A stretch of DNA of 19,650 bases from contig JAIPCS010000037.1 in the NCBI GenBank assembly GCA_021738105.1, positions 1-19,650 on the forward strand. Reading direction: 5' to 3'. Shown here one piece after another: positions 10,901 to 17,340 of the stretch. The notes beneath the pieces are model-generated. The model was not told the DNA's origin. It ran no database searches and worked only from the letters and a program-made list of their open reading frames with translations. Both the position numbers and the translations under genes were made by a program. This DNA comes from Sulfuritalea sp. (GTDB taxonomy: Bacteria > Pseudomonadota > Gammaproteobacteria > Burkholderiales > Rhodocyclaceae). Position 1 is the first letter of the stretch. Each line of letters opens with the position of its first letter.

Positions 10901-12763
10901 GCCCACCTGGAAGACCTGGTCTTGCAACGTACGGCAGAACTCAACGAAGCCCTCGCTGCCGCAAGAATTGCCGACCAGGCAAAGGACGAATTCCTCGCCA
11001 ACATCACCCACGAATTGCGCACACCGCTTTCCGCCGTGATCGGCTTTTCAAGCCTGGCACGACCTTTTGCCAACGATACACGACAGCGCGACTACCTGGA
11101 CAAGGTCAACAGCGCAGGCAAAACCCTGGCTGGGGTCATCGACGACCTGCTCGACCTGTCCAAGATCGCCGCCGGCCACCTGGAACTCGAGCACGTTGTC
11201 TTCAGCCTGCGACAGGTTATCGGACGCAGCCGTTCGGTCATCAGTTACAAGGCACAGGAGAAGGGCTTGCATCTGATCGAGAAAATCGACGACGAGGTCC
11301 CTGATGTACTGATCGGTGACAGCCTGCGCCTGGAGCAGATCCTGCTCAACCTGCTGTCCAACGCCGTCAAGTTCACCGAACATGGCCAAGTGGAACTGCG
11401 CGTCGGCCTGCACGCTCTCGAAGCGGGGCGCGCCGGCCTGAACATCGAGGTAAAAGACTCGGGCATCGGCATGCGCGAAGAAGAAATCGACCGCTTGTTC
11501 CAACCTTTCACACAGGCCGACGCCTCGATGACGCGCAAGTTTGGCGGCACTGGCCTCGGTCTGGCGATTTGCAAGCGCCTGACTGAATTGATGGACGGCG
11601 ACATCAGCGTCACAAGCAACGTGGGCCGCGGCAGCGCCTTCCGGGTCAGACTCTGGCTCAAGCTCGGCAACGCAGGCGACCTGCCCGCCGCCGAAGTGAG
11701 CGATATCGCTACCGCCAGATTGCGCTACGAGGATGTGCGCGTACTGGTGGTCGACGATCAAGCTTTCAATCGCGATGTCGTCGAAGGTCTGCTTGCGGTG
11801 ACCGGCATCACCCCACATCTGGCGGAAAACGGACAGCAGGCACTGGATATCCTCACCGGCAGCGCGGAAAGCTTCGACCTGATCCTTATGGATGTACAGA
11901 TGCCGGTCATGGACGGCCTCACGGCAACCCGGATAATTCGCAAACTGGAGGCATTCGCGAGCTTGCCGATCATCGCCATGACCGCCCATACCATGGCTCA
12001 CGAACGGGAAAAAACCATTGCTGCCGGCATGAATGATCATATCGGCAAGCCCTTCGACGAGGCCGGCTTCTACCGTGTGCTGGCCAAGTGGATCCCGCCG
12101 GACAAACAACGCACGGACGCTATAGCCGAGACCGAGCCGTATCAGGAATCCGCAGAGGTCAGCGGTTTGCCTGCTCTGAACGGTGTCGACACCAAGGCCG
12201 GACTGGCTCTGCTGCTGGGCAACGAGGCGCGCTATCGTCACTGGCTGAACGACTTCGCTATGGAAACGCCGGCCGCCGTCAAGCAGATTCGCGATGCACT
12301 GGCAGCTGGCACGCCGGAGCCGGCCAGCATGACCGCGCATAGTCTGAAGGGACGCACGGGCCTGCTCGGCATGAAGGCACTGCATGGTATTGCAGGCGCA
12401 CTCGAAATGGCAATAGAAGCGGCGGCACCAACAAGTGAACTACTGCTTGAGTTCGAACGCGCCACCGCCGCCATGTGCAGCGAAATCCGGAATGCGCTCG
12501 GTCCTGCACCGAGCCCGCTGGTGCATTCTGAAATCCCGCCAGATGCCCGATTTTCAGGTATGCCCCCGGATTCCGTCACGCGATTGATCGCTCATCTGAA
12601 GACGGGCAACAGCGACAGCGATACGGTTGCGGCAGACTGTCTGCGCGAATTGGAGAATACGGCATGGGCTCCCCGCTTGCACCAGGCGCTGATCGACATC
12701 GAAAGATTTGACTTCGCCGCGGCGGAACAGGTGCTGACGCGAAGCGGGAATGATCATGAGTGA
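7946..12763 (+). CDS. Membrane hybrid histidine kinase with five PAS, REC and Hpt domains
   Basis: This 1605-residue multi-step phosphorelay kinase sits in the inner membrane. TM1 is 30-53, a periplasmic sensor of about 260 residues (Cache-like, with YAAAFLLSPQGKLLLRSG near 126) follows, and TM2 is about 316-336. Five PAS domains occupy roughly 362-482, 487-605, 608-728, 738-855 and 861-978, each closing with a D-I/V-T/S-E motif. A coiled coil leads to HisKA (THELRTPL, His1022), then HATPase_c (N-box Asn1139, DSGIGM 1171-1176, GTGLGL 1201-1206). REC follows with Asp1270/1271, phospho-acceptor Asp1316, Thr1346 and Lys1368, then Hpt with His1465 in TAHSLKG. Residues 1530-1605 form a helical tail. 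ATG 7946 is fixed by an in-frame TGA two codons upstream, with a weak AAGAG ribosome site. All relay residues are present. Signal unknown; it likely phosphorylates the two downstream regulators. Confidence 0.97.
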   Translation: MDKEKLGAGDTATDQIGVADNEPQYGKTRWIVSMIMIVALVVPVIAASIIAIYRPQIERDAYNSLTVTARLKAQQVEFWLGERRGDGNVVASDLDLVARIAAMASDPTALPVVRARLDAIRNSYGYAAAFLLSPQGKLLLRSGQAHKISAQTLNLLPGAFSSGRTVQSGFYLDTFDHLPGFNFVVPLQRSTANGLQPVAVLVLHIETSASPVLSLIMDASSLSPSSEMLLVERTGDSVMFLNQLRHIAQNTALEFTRPLTEPDLPTAIALRTGGAGTVHGKDYLGRAVLAAYTPVAGTRWQLVAKRDHDEIMAPLWKLPAWIALVAAGAVLAGGVALRRLWSQRERLRRLALRERQEQSLRENEARLRAITETARDAIVTADADGRIVGWNTAATHMFGFDENEIIGQSLEQIIPPRFRKRAMEGFFRMMDGDPDKHDGSVVELTGVDKNGHEFLLERSVALWATRSGHFYTCTMRDITELKKEDDALRIAAAVFESHQGMVVTDANKVILRINHAFTKIHGYTTQEAVGRQISLVKSGQHDVGFYEALWAQVLHKGSWQGEIWNRSKFGEIHPHWLTMSAVKNAHGTVTHYVGTYTDITEQKKIEVGLQQSEEKLRAMTDNVGIVMFLKDLAGRYLHVNRQYETLFHVTNTAIQGKTDYDIFQKDAADKFVENDQVVIQSGQSFEVEEQVPQDDGMHTYNSVKFPVRNVSGEIYAVCGVATDITERKHQEENTRRLLAENETILNNALVGIVYLKQRRIVSCNRRFEELFQYERGELIGESSERLYETKESFEHIGRVAYAAVCEGRNYSTEVLLQHKDGSLFWGALSGRALDPAHPNDGSIWIYADISERRLAEQQTSKMLQAVEQSPASIVITDRNGVIEYVNPSFCRVSGYSRDEALGRTPAILKSEETPGSTYQELWSTILQGRIWRGSLRNRCKNGDLIWEETSISPIFDEDGEITHFVAVKDDVTERKRIEEELEDHQAHLEDLVLQRTAELNEALAAARIADQAKDEFLANITHELRTPLSAVIGFSSLARPFANDTRQRDYLDKVNSAGKTLAGVIDDLLDLSKIAAGHLELEHVVFSLRQVIGRSRSVISYKAQEKGLHLIEKIDDEVPDVLIGDSLRLEQILLNLLSNAVKFTEHGQVELRVGLHALEAGRAGLNIEVKDSGIGMREEEIDRLFQPFTQADASMTRKFGGTGLGLAICKRLTELMDGDISVTSNVGRGSAFRVRLWLKLGNAGDLPAAEVSDIATARLRYEDVRVLVVDDQAFNRDVVEGLLAVTGITPHLAENGQQALDILTGSAESFDLILMDVQMPVMDGLTATRIIRKLEAFASLPIIAMTAHTMAHEREKTIAAGMNDHIGKPFDEAGFYRVLAKWIPPDKQRTDAIAETEPYQESAEVSGLPALNGVDTKAGLALLLGNEARYRHWLNDFAMETPAAVKQIRDALAAGTPEPASMTAHSLKGRTGLLGMKALHGIAGALEMAIEAAAPTSELLLEFERATAAMCSEIRNALGPAPSPLVHSEIPPDARFSGMPPDSVTRLIAHLKTGNSDSDTVAADCLRELENTAWAPRLHQALIDIERFDFAAAEQVLTRSGNDHE

Positions 12764-13913
12764 TAGAGAGCCACCCTTGCAAAAGCTGATACTGCTGGTG
12801 GACGACGATCCGGCCGTATTGCGTATCGTCAAGGAAAGCCTGCGGCCGCACTATCAGATGCGTATCGCCACCCTGGGTCGAAAGGCGCTGGAATTGGCCC
12901 GCTTGAAGCCCCTGCCGGAGCTGATTTTGCTCGACGTCAAACTGCCCGACATGCATGGTTACGAGGTCTGCGCCGAACTGAAGCAGTACGCGCTGACGGC
13001 GGCGATCCCGGTGATATTCCTGTCGAGCCATAACGATGTGGACAACATTACGCGCGGCCTCGAACTGGGCGCCGTCGACTATGTCAGCAAGCCGGTAGTG
13101 CCACCGACGCTGCTGGCTCGCGTCAGAACACATTTGAGATTGCGCGAGGCCGGCGAATTGTTGCGTGACCAGAACGCACACCTTGAAACGCTGGTCAAAA
13201 AGCGCACCCACGAACTCGAGAGGAAAACTTCGGAATTGCAGGCCCGCTCCACCGAGTTACAGCTCAACCAGGACTTGGCCATCGTCGCGCTTGGTTCGAT
13301 TGCCGAGACACGCGACAACGAAACCGGCAACCACATTCATCGCACCCGCGGCTATGTCGAAGTCATGGCCCGACGACTGGCACCGCTGCCGCGCTATATC
13401 AACTCGATCAGCGCCGAGCAATGGACCCTGATCTGGAAATCCGCTCCATTGCACGATATTGGCAAGGTGGGGATACCCGACAGCATTTTGCTCAAGCCCG
13501 GCCGACTGAGCACGGAAGAATTTGCCGTGATGAAGCGGCACCCCGTGATCGGACGCGACACGCTGCGTCAGGCGGAAATCCGCATGGGCGCCGAGGGTTC
13601 TTTTCTCAGCGCCGCAAAAGAGATTGCCTACTCTCACCATGAGCGCTGGGACGGCAAGGGCTACCCGGAAGGCATGAGCGGCGAGGCGATCCCGATTTCA
13701 GCGCGGCTGATGGCTCTGGCCGACGTATACGACGCCCTGATCAGCAAGCGTGTGTACAAGCCGGCATTCCCTCATGCCACCGCCATTGAAATGATTCTCG
13801 AAGGCAAGGGTAGCCATTTCGATCCATCGTTGGTCGACTGCTTCCTGGAAAACGCCGACGAGTTTCGCTACATTGCATCCAGATTCAGCGACGACACCGA
13901 GGAGGACATCTAG
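12756..13913 (+). CDS. Response regulator with HD-GYP domain (predicted c-di-GMP phosphodiesterase)
   Basis: The N-terminal REC domain (about 10-130) has the acidic pair DDD near 16-18, phospho-acceptor Asp60 in LILLDVKLP and Lys112. A coiled-coil linker (about 132-170, rich in Leu/Glu/Lys) leads to an HD-GYP domain. This carries ETRDNETGNHIHRTR, the HD pair in LHDIGKVGIPD (233-234), SHHERWDGKGYP with intact GYP (302-304) and LADVYDAL. HD-GYP enzymes hydrolyse c-di-GMP, and with all metal ligands kept activity is expected. Two in-frame ATGs exist, at 12750 and 12756. I prefer 12756 because GCGGGA lies about 7 nt upstream. It overlaps the kinase stop by 8 bp, implying translational coupling and a cognate pair. 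Confidence 0.96.
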   Translation: MSDREPPLQKLILLVDDDPAVLRIVKESLRPHYQMRIATLGRKALELARLKPLPELILLDVKLPDMHGYEVCAELKQYALTAAIPVIFLSSHNDVDNITRGLELGAVDYVSKPVVPPTLLARVRTHLRLREAGELLRDQNAHLETLVKKRTHELERKTSELQARSTELQLNQDLAIVALGSIAETRDNETGNHIHRTRGYVEVMARRLAPLPRYINSISAEQWTLIWKSAPLHDIGKVGIPDSILLKPGRLSTEEFAVMKRHPVIGRDTLRQAEIRMGAEGSFLSAAKEIAYSHHERWDGKGYPEGMSGEAIPISARLMALADVYDALISKRVYKPAFPHATAIEMILEGKGSHFDPSLVDCFLENADEFRYIASRFSDDTEEDI

Positions 13914-13914
13914 C

Positions 13915-15057
13915 ATGGTCGAAACATTCCGGATTTTCGTGGTCGACGACGATCCCTTCGTCAGAGATATCATTCGCGGCATTCTCGAACCCGACTGCGT
14001 GGTAGAAACTTTCGACAGCGTTGAAACCTGTGCGCCAAGGCTTGACGTCGTCAAACCCGACATGTTTCTGCTCGACGTGCGTATGCCGGGCATGGATGGT
14101 TACACGTTCTGCCGTCAACTCAAGGACGACGAGAACTTTGCCCAGATTCCGGTCACCTTTGTTTCCAGCCAGGACACCATCGAAGCAAGGATGAAAGGCT
14201 ACGACGCAGGTGGCGAGGACTTCATTCTCAAACCCTTCGAAGTCGAGGAAGTGCGACGCAAGGTGGTAATTGCGAGGCAGATTGTTGAAAGCCGAATTGC
14301 ACTGGAAACACAGGCCAGGGAGGCACAGAAGTTTTCCTTCATGGTGATGGCCAGCATGGACGAAGCGGGCATCGTCCTGAACTTCATGTCCCAGCTGGTT
14401 GCGTGGGAAACCGAACGCGATATCGCCGCAGGACTCCTTGAACTGTTGCAACGCTATCAAATCGACGGCGTAGTACAAACCCGCATTGCGGGACGCTCCA
14501 TGACCTTCAGCGCCTCGGGCGAGAACCTGCCGCTCGAAGTGTCGGTGATGAACCATGTCAGCGGAATGGATCGCATTTTTGATTTCCACAATCGCAGCGT
14601 GCACAATTTTGAACGCGTCACTTTGATGGTCAGCAACCTGCCTCTGGACAATCCGGATTATTGCGGCCGACTGCGTGACAATCTTTCCATCGCCGCCAAG
14701 GGAACAGAATCAAAGTTGCAGTCGCTGGAAGCCCTGGAACTCAACCGCCGAGGCCAGGAGGGCATTCTGGAGACGCTCGAATACGTACGTGGATCAGCGG
14801 ACTCCTTGCGTCAGTCCGGCAAGAAAAAGCACTCGGCTGCGCAGGCTCTTCTGCTTGCACTTGACGAAAGACTGGCCAACGAATTTATCCACCTGGGATT
14901 GACCGAATACCAGGAACATCAGGTCTCGGATCTGGTCACCGGCGTCATGAAACAGCAACAGGAACTGCTCGACAACAGTGAAGAGACCGATCGGGTCCTG
15001 CACGATTTGAGCGAGCGACTCGGGCAGCTGACAGCAGGACTGGGAAACAAAACATAG
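13915..15057 (+). CDS. Response regulator with unassigned C-terminal output region
   Basis: The 380-residue protein begins with a REC domain (about 5-122) carrying DDD at 11-13, phospho-acceptor Asp54 in FLLDVRMPG and Lys106 in ILKPFE. A helical linker rich in Gln, Ala and Glu (123-147) follows. Residues about 150-275 look like a small alpha/beta sensor fold, perhaps GAF-like (LLELLQRYQIDGVVQTRI, then ERVTLMVSNLPLDN). The last 100 residues are strongly helical and may form a coiled coil. No DNA-binding, GGDEF, EAL, HD-GYP, PP2C or kinase motif is visible. The ATG 13915 has an excellent GAGGAGG Shine-Dalgarno 8 nt upstream; a longer frame from 13873 would overlap the preceding gene and is unlikely. 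It is the third gene of the kinase operon. Confidence 0.93.
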   Translation: MVETFRIFVVDDDPFVRDIIRGILEPDCVVETFDSVETCAPRLDVVKPDMFLLDVRMPGMDGYTFCRQLKDDENFAQIPVTFVSSQDTIEARMKGYDAGGEDFILKPFEVEEVRRKVVIARQIVESRIALETQAREAQKFSFMVMASMDEAGIVLNFMSQLVAWETERDIAAGLLELLQRYQIDGVVQTRIAGRSMTFSASGENLPLEVSVMNHVSGMDRIFDFHNRSVHNFERVTLMVSNLPLDNPDYCGRLRDNLSIAAKGTESKLQSLEALELNRRGQEGILETLEYVRGSADSLRQSGKKKHSAAQALLLALDERLANEFIHLGLTEYQEHQVSDLVTGVMKQQQELLDNSEETDRVLHDLSERLGQLTAGLGNKT

Positions 15058-15072
15058 CACTGCCTGCCAGAC

Positions 15073-15097
15073 CGGCGGAGCGATTGTACGTCCGCCG
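15073..15097. terminator. Hairpin between convergent operons
   Basis: CGGCGGA at 15073-15079 pairs perfectly with TCCGCCG at 15091-15097 across an 11-nt loop. It lies 15 bp past the response-regulator stop and 41 bp from the end of the facing operon. A second stem, ACCGG/CCGGT (15116-15132), follows. Neither has a proper U-tract, so a bidirectional or Rho-assisted terminator is possible but unproven. Confidence 0.4.
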
Positions 15098-15138
15098 AAA
15101 CCTCACCCGAGCGCTACCGGGAAAACGCCGGTGTGCGA

Positions 15139-16350
15139 CTACAGCCAACGCTGCATCGAATACCCACCGAGAATCGGACGCTGCAACGCCGCACTGGCGA
15201 TCTGCCTGCCCCACTTGAATTCCTTGAACAGCACGACGAAGCGCCACATGTCGCGCAAGACCTTGGCGCGATCGCGCCAGCTCAACTCCATCAAGGCGGC
15301 CGGAAAATCCGCCTCGTGCGGCTTCTCGAAGGCGATCTTCAGCGGATTCCACTGATCTGAACAACGGCGCACTTCGGACGCAACCATCTTGCGATACATT
15401 TCCTGTACCGGACGATTGCGCAAGCGCGCCTCGACCACGGCTTCGCCGGATATTGCGCCGGAATGCAGCGCGCAGCTCATTCCTTCGCCGATCATGTTGA
15501 GAAAACCGGCGGCCTGTCCGGTGACCAGCACGTTGCCCTTGCCAAAAACATAGCGATTGATCAGCGAGGGACCGAAATTTTCCGCGCAGCCTTCGTCGTC
15601 GTCACCCGCCGGACCGAGCCGCACGCCGTGCTTGTCCTCCAGATATTGCTGAACCACCGCGTGTTTGCGTGCAAAGTTGTCGCCACGCTTGAAGCCGACA
15701 CCGACGATCTGTCGCCCGTCACGCGCATGACTCCAGGTGTAATGACCGAGACCCGGATGAAACCAAAAGTGAAAGTAGTCGGCGGACAAGGGACAATCGA
15801 TGATGTCATGAAATTTCTGACCGACGAAAAACCAGGGGATCTGTTTCGTGTAGTCGGGGTAGAGCGCGCGGACCACCAGCGAGCTGGGGCCATCGGCGCC
15901 AATCACCTGGCGCGCCCGATACTCGACCGGTTCTCCCTGCTTGCGCGCGTGGACCAGCACATGGTCACCCTTGTCTTCGAGGCCGGCGAACGAGGTCAGA
16001 TCGTGCACCTCGGCACCGCTGCGCTGAATTGCCCAATAATCTGAATACTTGCGATGCAGATGCGGCGTGGTGCCACCAAAGAAATCCATGGGCATGGAGA
16101 CCATGCTTGGGAAATGGAAGGTTACACCGCGGCAGGATGTCGGCTCATGCAGGGTCTCGCGCGGCAGCGGACCGAAATTTTCGAGAAGAAACCGATGCCC
16201 GCGCGGTGACAGAATGCCGCTACAGATTTTGTGACGCGGCAATGCCTTGCGCTCAAGAATAAGCGTCTCCAGCCCGGCATCAACCGCGCGCTTGGCCGCT
16301 GCCGCTGCGGCCAGACTGGCGCCGACGATGAGAACATCCACATTACGCAT
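15139..16350 (-). CDS. Geranylgeranyl reductase-family FAD-dependent oxidoreductase
   Basis: This 403-residue flavoprotein has the group found in geranylgeranyl reductases and related p-hydroxybenzoate hydroxylase-fold enzymes. The N-terminal dinucleotide loop is VLIVGASLAAAAAAK (6-20); the usual GxGxxG is altered to GASLAA. Further marks are KICSGILSPRG (41-51), a Cys-containing segment typical of the family, the FHPGLGHYTWSHARDG stretch (197-212), GADGPSSLVVR (151-161) and the second FAD loop GQAAGFLNMIGEGM (278-291), where the common Gly-Asp is Gly-Gln. Family members saturate isoprenoid double bonds or oxidise aromatic or lipid substrates; the substrate here is unknown. ATG 16350 follows AGGAAA by 8 nt. 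It is the last gene of the redox operon, 24 bp after the Fe-S gene. Confidence 0.9.
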   Translation of the reverse strand: MRNVDVLIVGASLAAAAAAKRAVDAGLETLILERKALPRHKICSGILSPRGHRFLLENFGPLPRETLHEPTSCRGVTFHFPSMVSMPMDFFGGTTPHLHRKYSDYWAIQRSGAEVHDLTSFAGLEDKGDHVLVHARKQGEPVEYRARQVIGADGPSSLVVRALYPDYTKQIPWFFVGQKFHDIIDCPLSADYFHFWFHPGLGHYTWSHARDGRQIVGVGFKRGDNFARKHAVVQQYLEDKHGVRLGPAGDDDEGCAENFGPSLINRYVFGKGNVLVTGQAAGFLNMIGEGMSCALHSGAISGEAVVEARLRNRPVQEMYRKMVASEVRRCSDQWNPLKIAFEKPHEADFPAALMELSWRDRAKVLRDMWRFVVLFKEFKWGRQIASAALQRPILGGYSMQRWL

Positions 16351-16374
16351 TCCGCTGTTTCCTGTTCATTGTTG

Positions 16375-17340
16375 TCAGGCCTCCGCCAACTCGGCAAGAT
16401 GCACCACCGGCACGTCGCCAACGTGCTCAAACACGGCTCGATCGGCCAGGCTCTCGATCACGATACGGCTCGGCTGGCGCCCCTTCAATATCCAGCGCGC
16501 CTCGGCCAGGTCACTTTCGGTGAGCGGCTTGTCACGGCTCGCCAAACCCTGCGTCATCGCCGGTATCGCAATGCGTTGCAGGTCAAGATTCATCGTGCAA
16601 CCGGTCTCCAGACGCAGGCGGTCATAGTAGGCCACCAGTCGCTCATAGTCGGAATGATAGGCGCGCGCTTCAATGATGTAAAAGTCGGCGCTGGTGAGAC
16701 GGCTGCGGATCGCCGGCAGGCGACTGAGCGCCTCGCCGAGGCTTTGCAGACGTGCTCCGGGCAGCCAGCCGCGCAGCTGACGCAACAACAGCCCATCGCT
16801 GACGATCAAGGCGCGTCCTTCCAGCGCATCGACAAATCTTCGCCGGGCCGAAGACCACTCCGAACCGGCCTCCAGCGCTTGTGCAATATCGATGCCATCA
16901 TCCTCTGCGGTGCCGTAGCCGAGCAAGGTCTGGACGCGCGCCAGCAATGTAGGCCTTGCGCGCAACTCGGCACCGGGCAGCAACAATGCGCCGGCCGCCG
17001 CCGGGGCGGCGCTGGCGGCCTGTGTTGCGAGCATTGCCTGATGATTTTCCAGGCCCGCCTCTTGCGGCAGCGCACGACGCAGTTCCATGACCATTCCCGA
17101 TAAATCGATACGCTCCGGACACACCGGATCGCAAGCACCGCACAACGAACAGGCATTGAGCGGCGCCCTCAGATCGGCCGCCTTGGCGCCACATTGCAGG
17201 GCCTTGGCCAGCCCCTCGGGACTGAAACGCGGATCACGGTGTGCGCGCCACATCGGACACACCAGAAAACACAGACTGCAACCGCTGCAGGCTGAATAGT
17301 CGCGATGCGCCGCGCTGGATCGGGTCAGGACAGCGGGCAT
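16375..17340 (-). CDS. 4Fe-4S dicluster protein partnering the FAD oxidase
   Basis: The 321-residue protein has two ferredoxin-type cluster motifs near the N terminus: CSGCSLCFLVCP (Cys18, 21, 24, 28) and CSLCGACDPVCP (Cys64, 67, 70, 74). This matches the N-terminal half of GlpC, LutA and GlcF-like subunits, which pass electrons from a flavin subunit. The remaining 240 residues keep an alpha/beta layout ending in VPVVHLAELAEA, like the family's C-terminal domain. They lack the CCG cysteine pairs; one lone Cys sits in ETGCTMNLDL. The ATG overlaps the oxidase stop by one base (TGATG), indicating translational coupling and probably a fixed stoichiometry. There are no membrane segments. Its electron acceptor is unknown. 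Confidence 0.93.
   Translation of the reverse strand: MPAVLTRSSAAHRDYSACSGCSLCFLVCPMWRAHRDPRFSPEGLAKALQCGAKAADLRAPLNACSLCGACDPVCPERIDLSGMVMELRRALPQEAGLENHQAMLATQAASAAPAAAGALLLPGAELRARPTLLARVQTLLGYGTAEDDGIDIAQALEAGSEWSSARRRFVDALEGRALIVSDGLLLRQLRGWLPGARLQSLGEALSRLPAIRSRLTSADFYIIEARAYHSDYERLVAYYDRLRLETGCTMNLDLQRIAIPAMTQGLASRDKPLTESDLAEARWILKGRQPSRIVIESLADRAVFEHVGDVPVVHLAELAEA

Noticed and set aside
11048..12385. 445-codon minus-strand ORF
   Set aside because: It is antisense to the kinase HisKA-to-Hpt region, whose motifs are unmistakable. Long antisense frames are common in GC-rich genes.
13873..13914. Upstream start for the second response regulator
   Set aside because: It overlaps the HD-GYP gene, while ATG 13915 has a near-perfect GAGGAGG Shine-Dalgarno and starts right at the REC domain.
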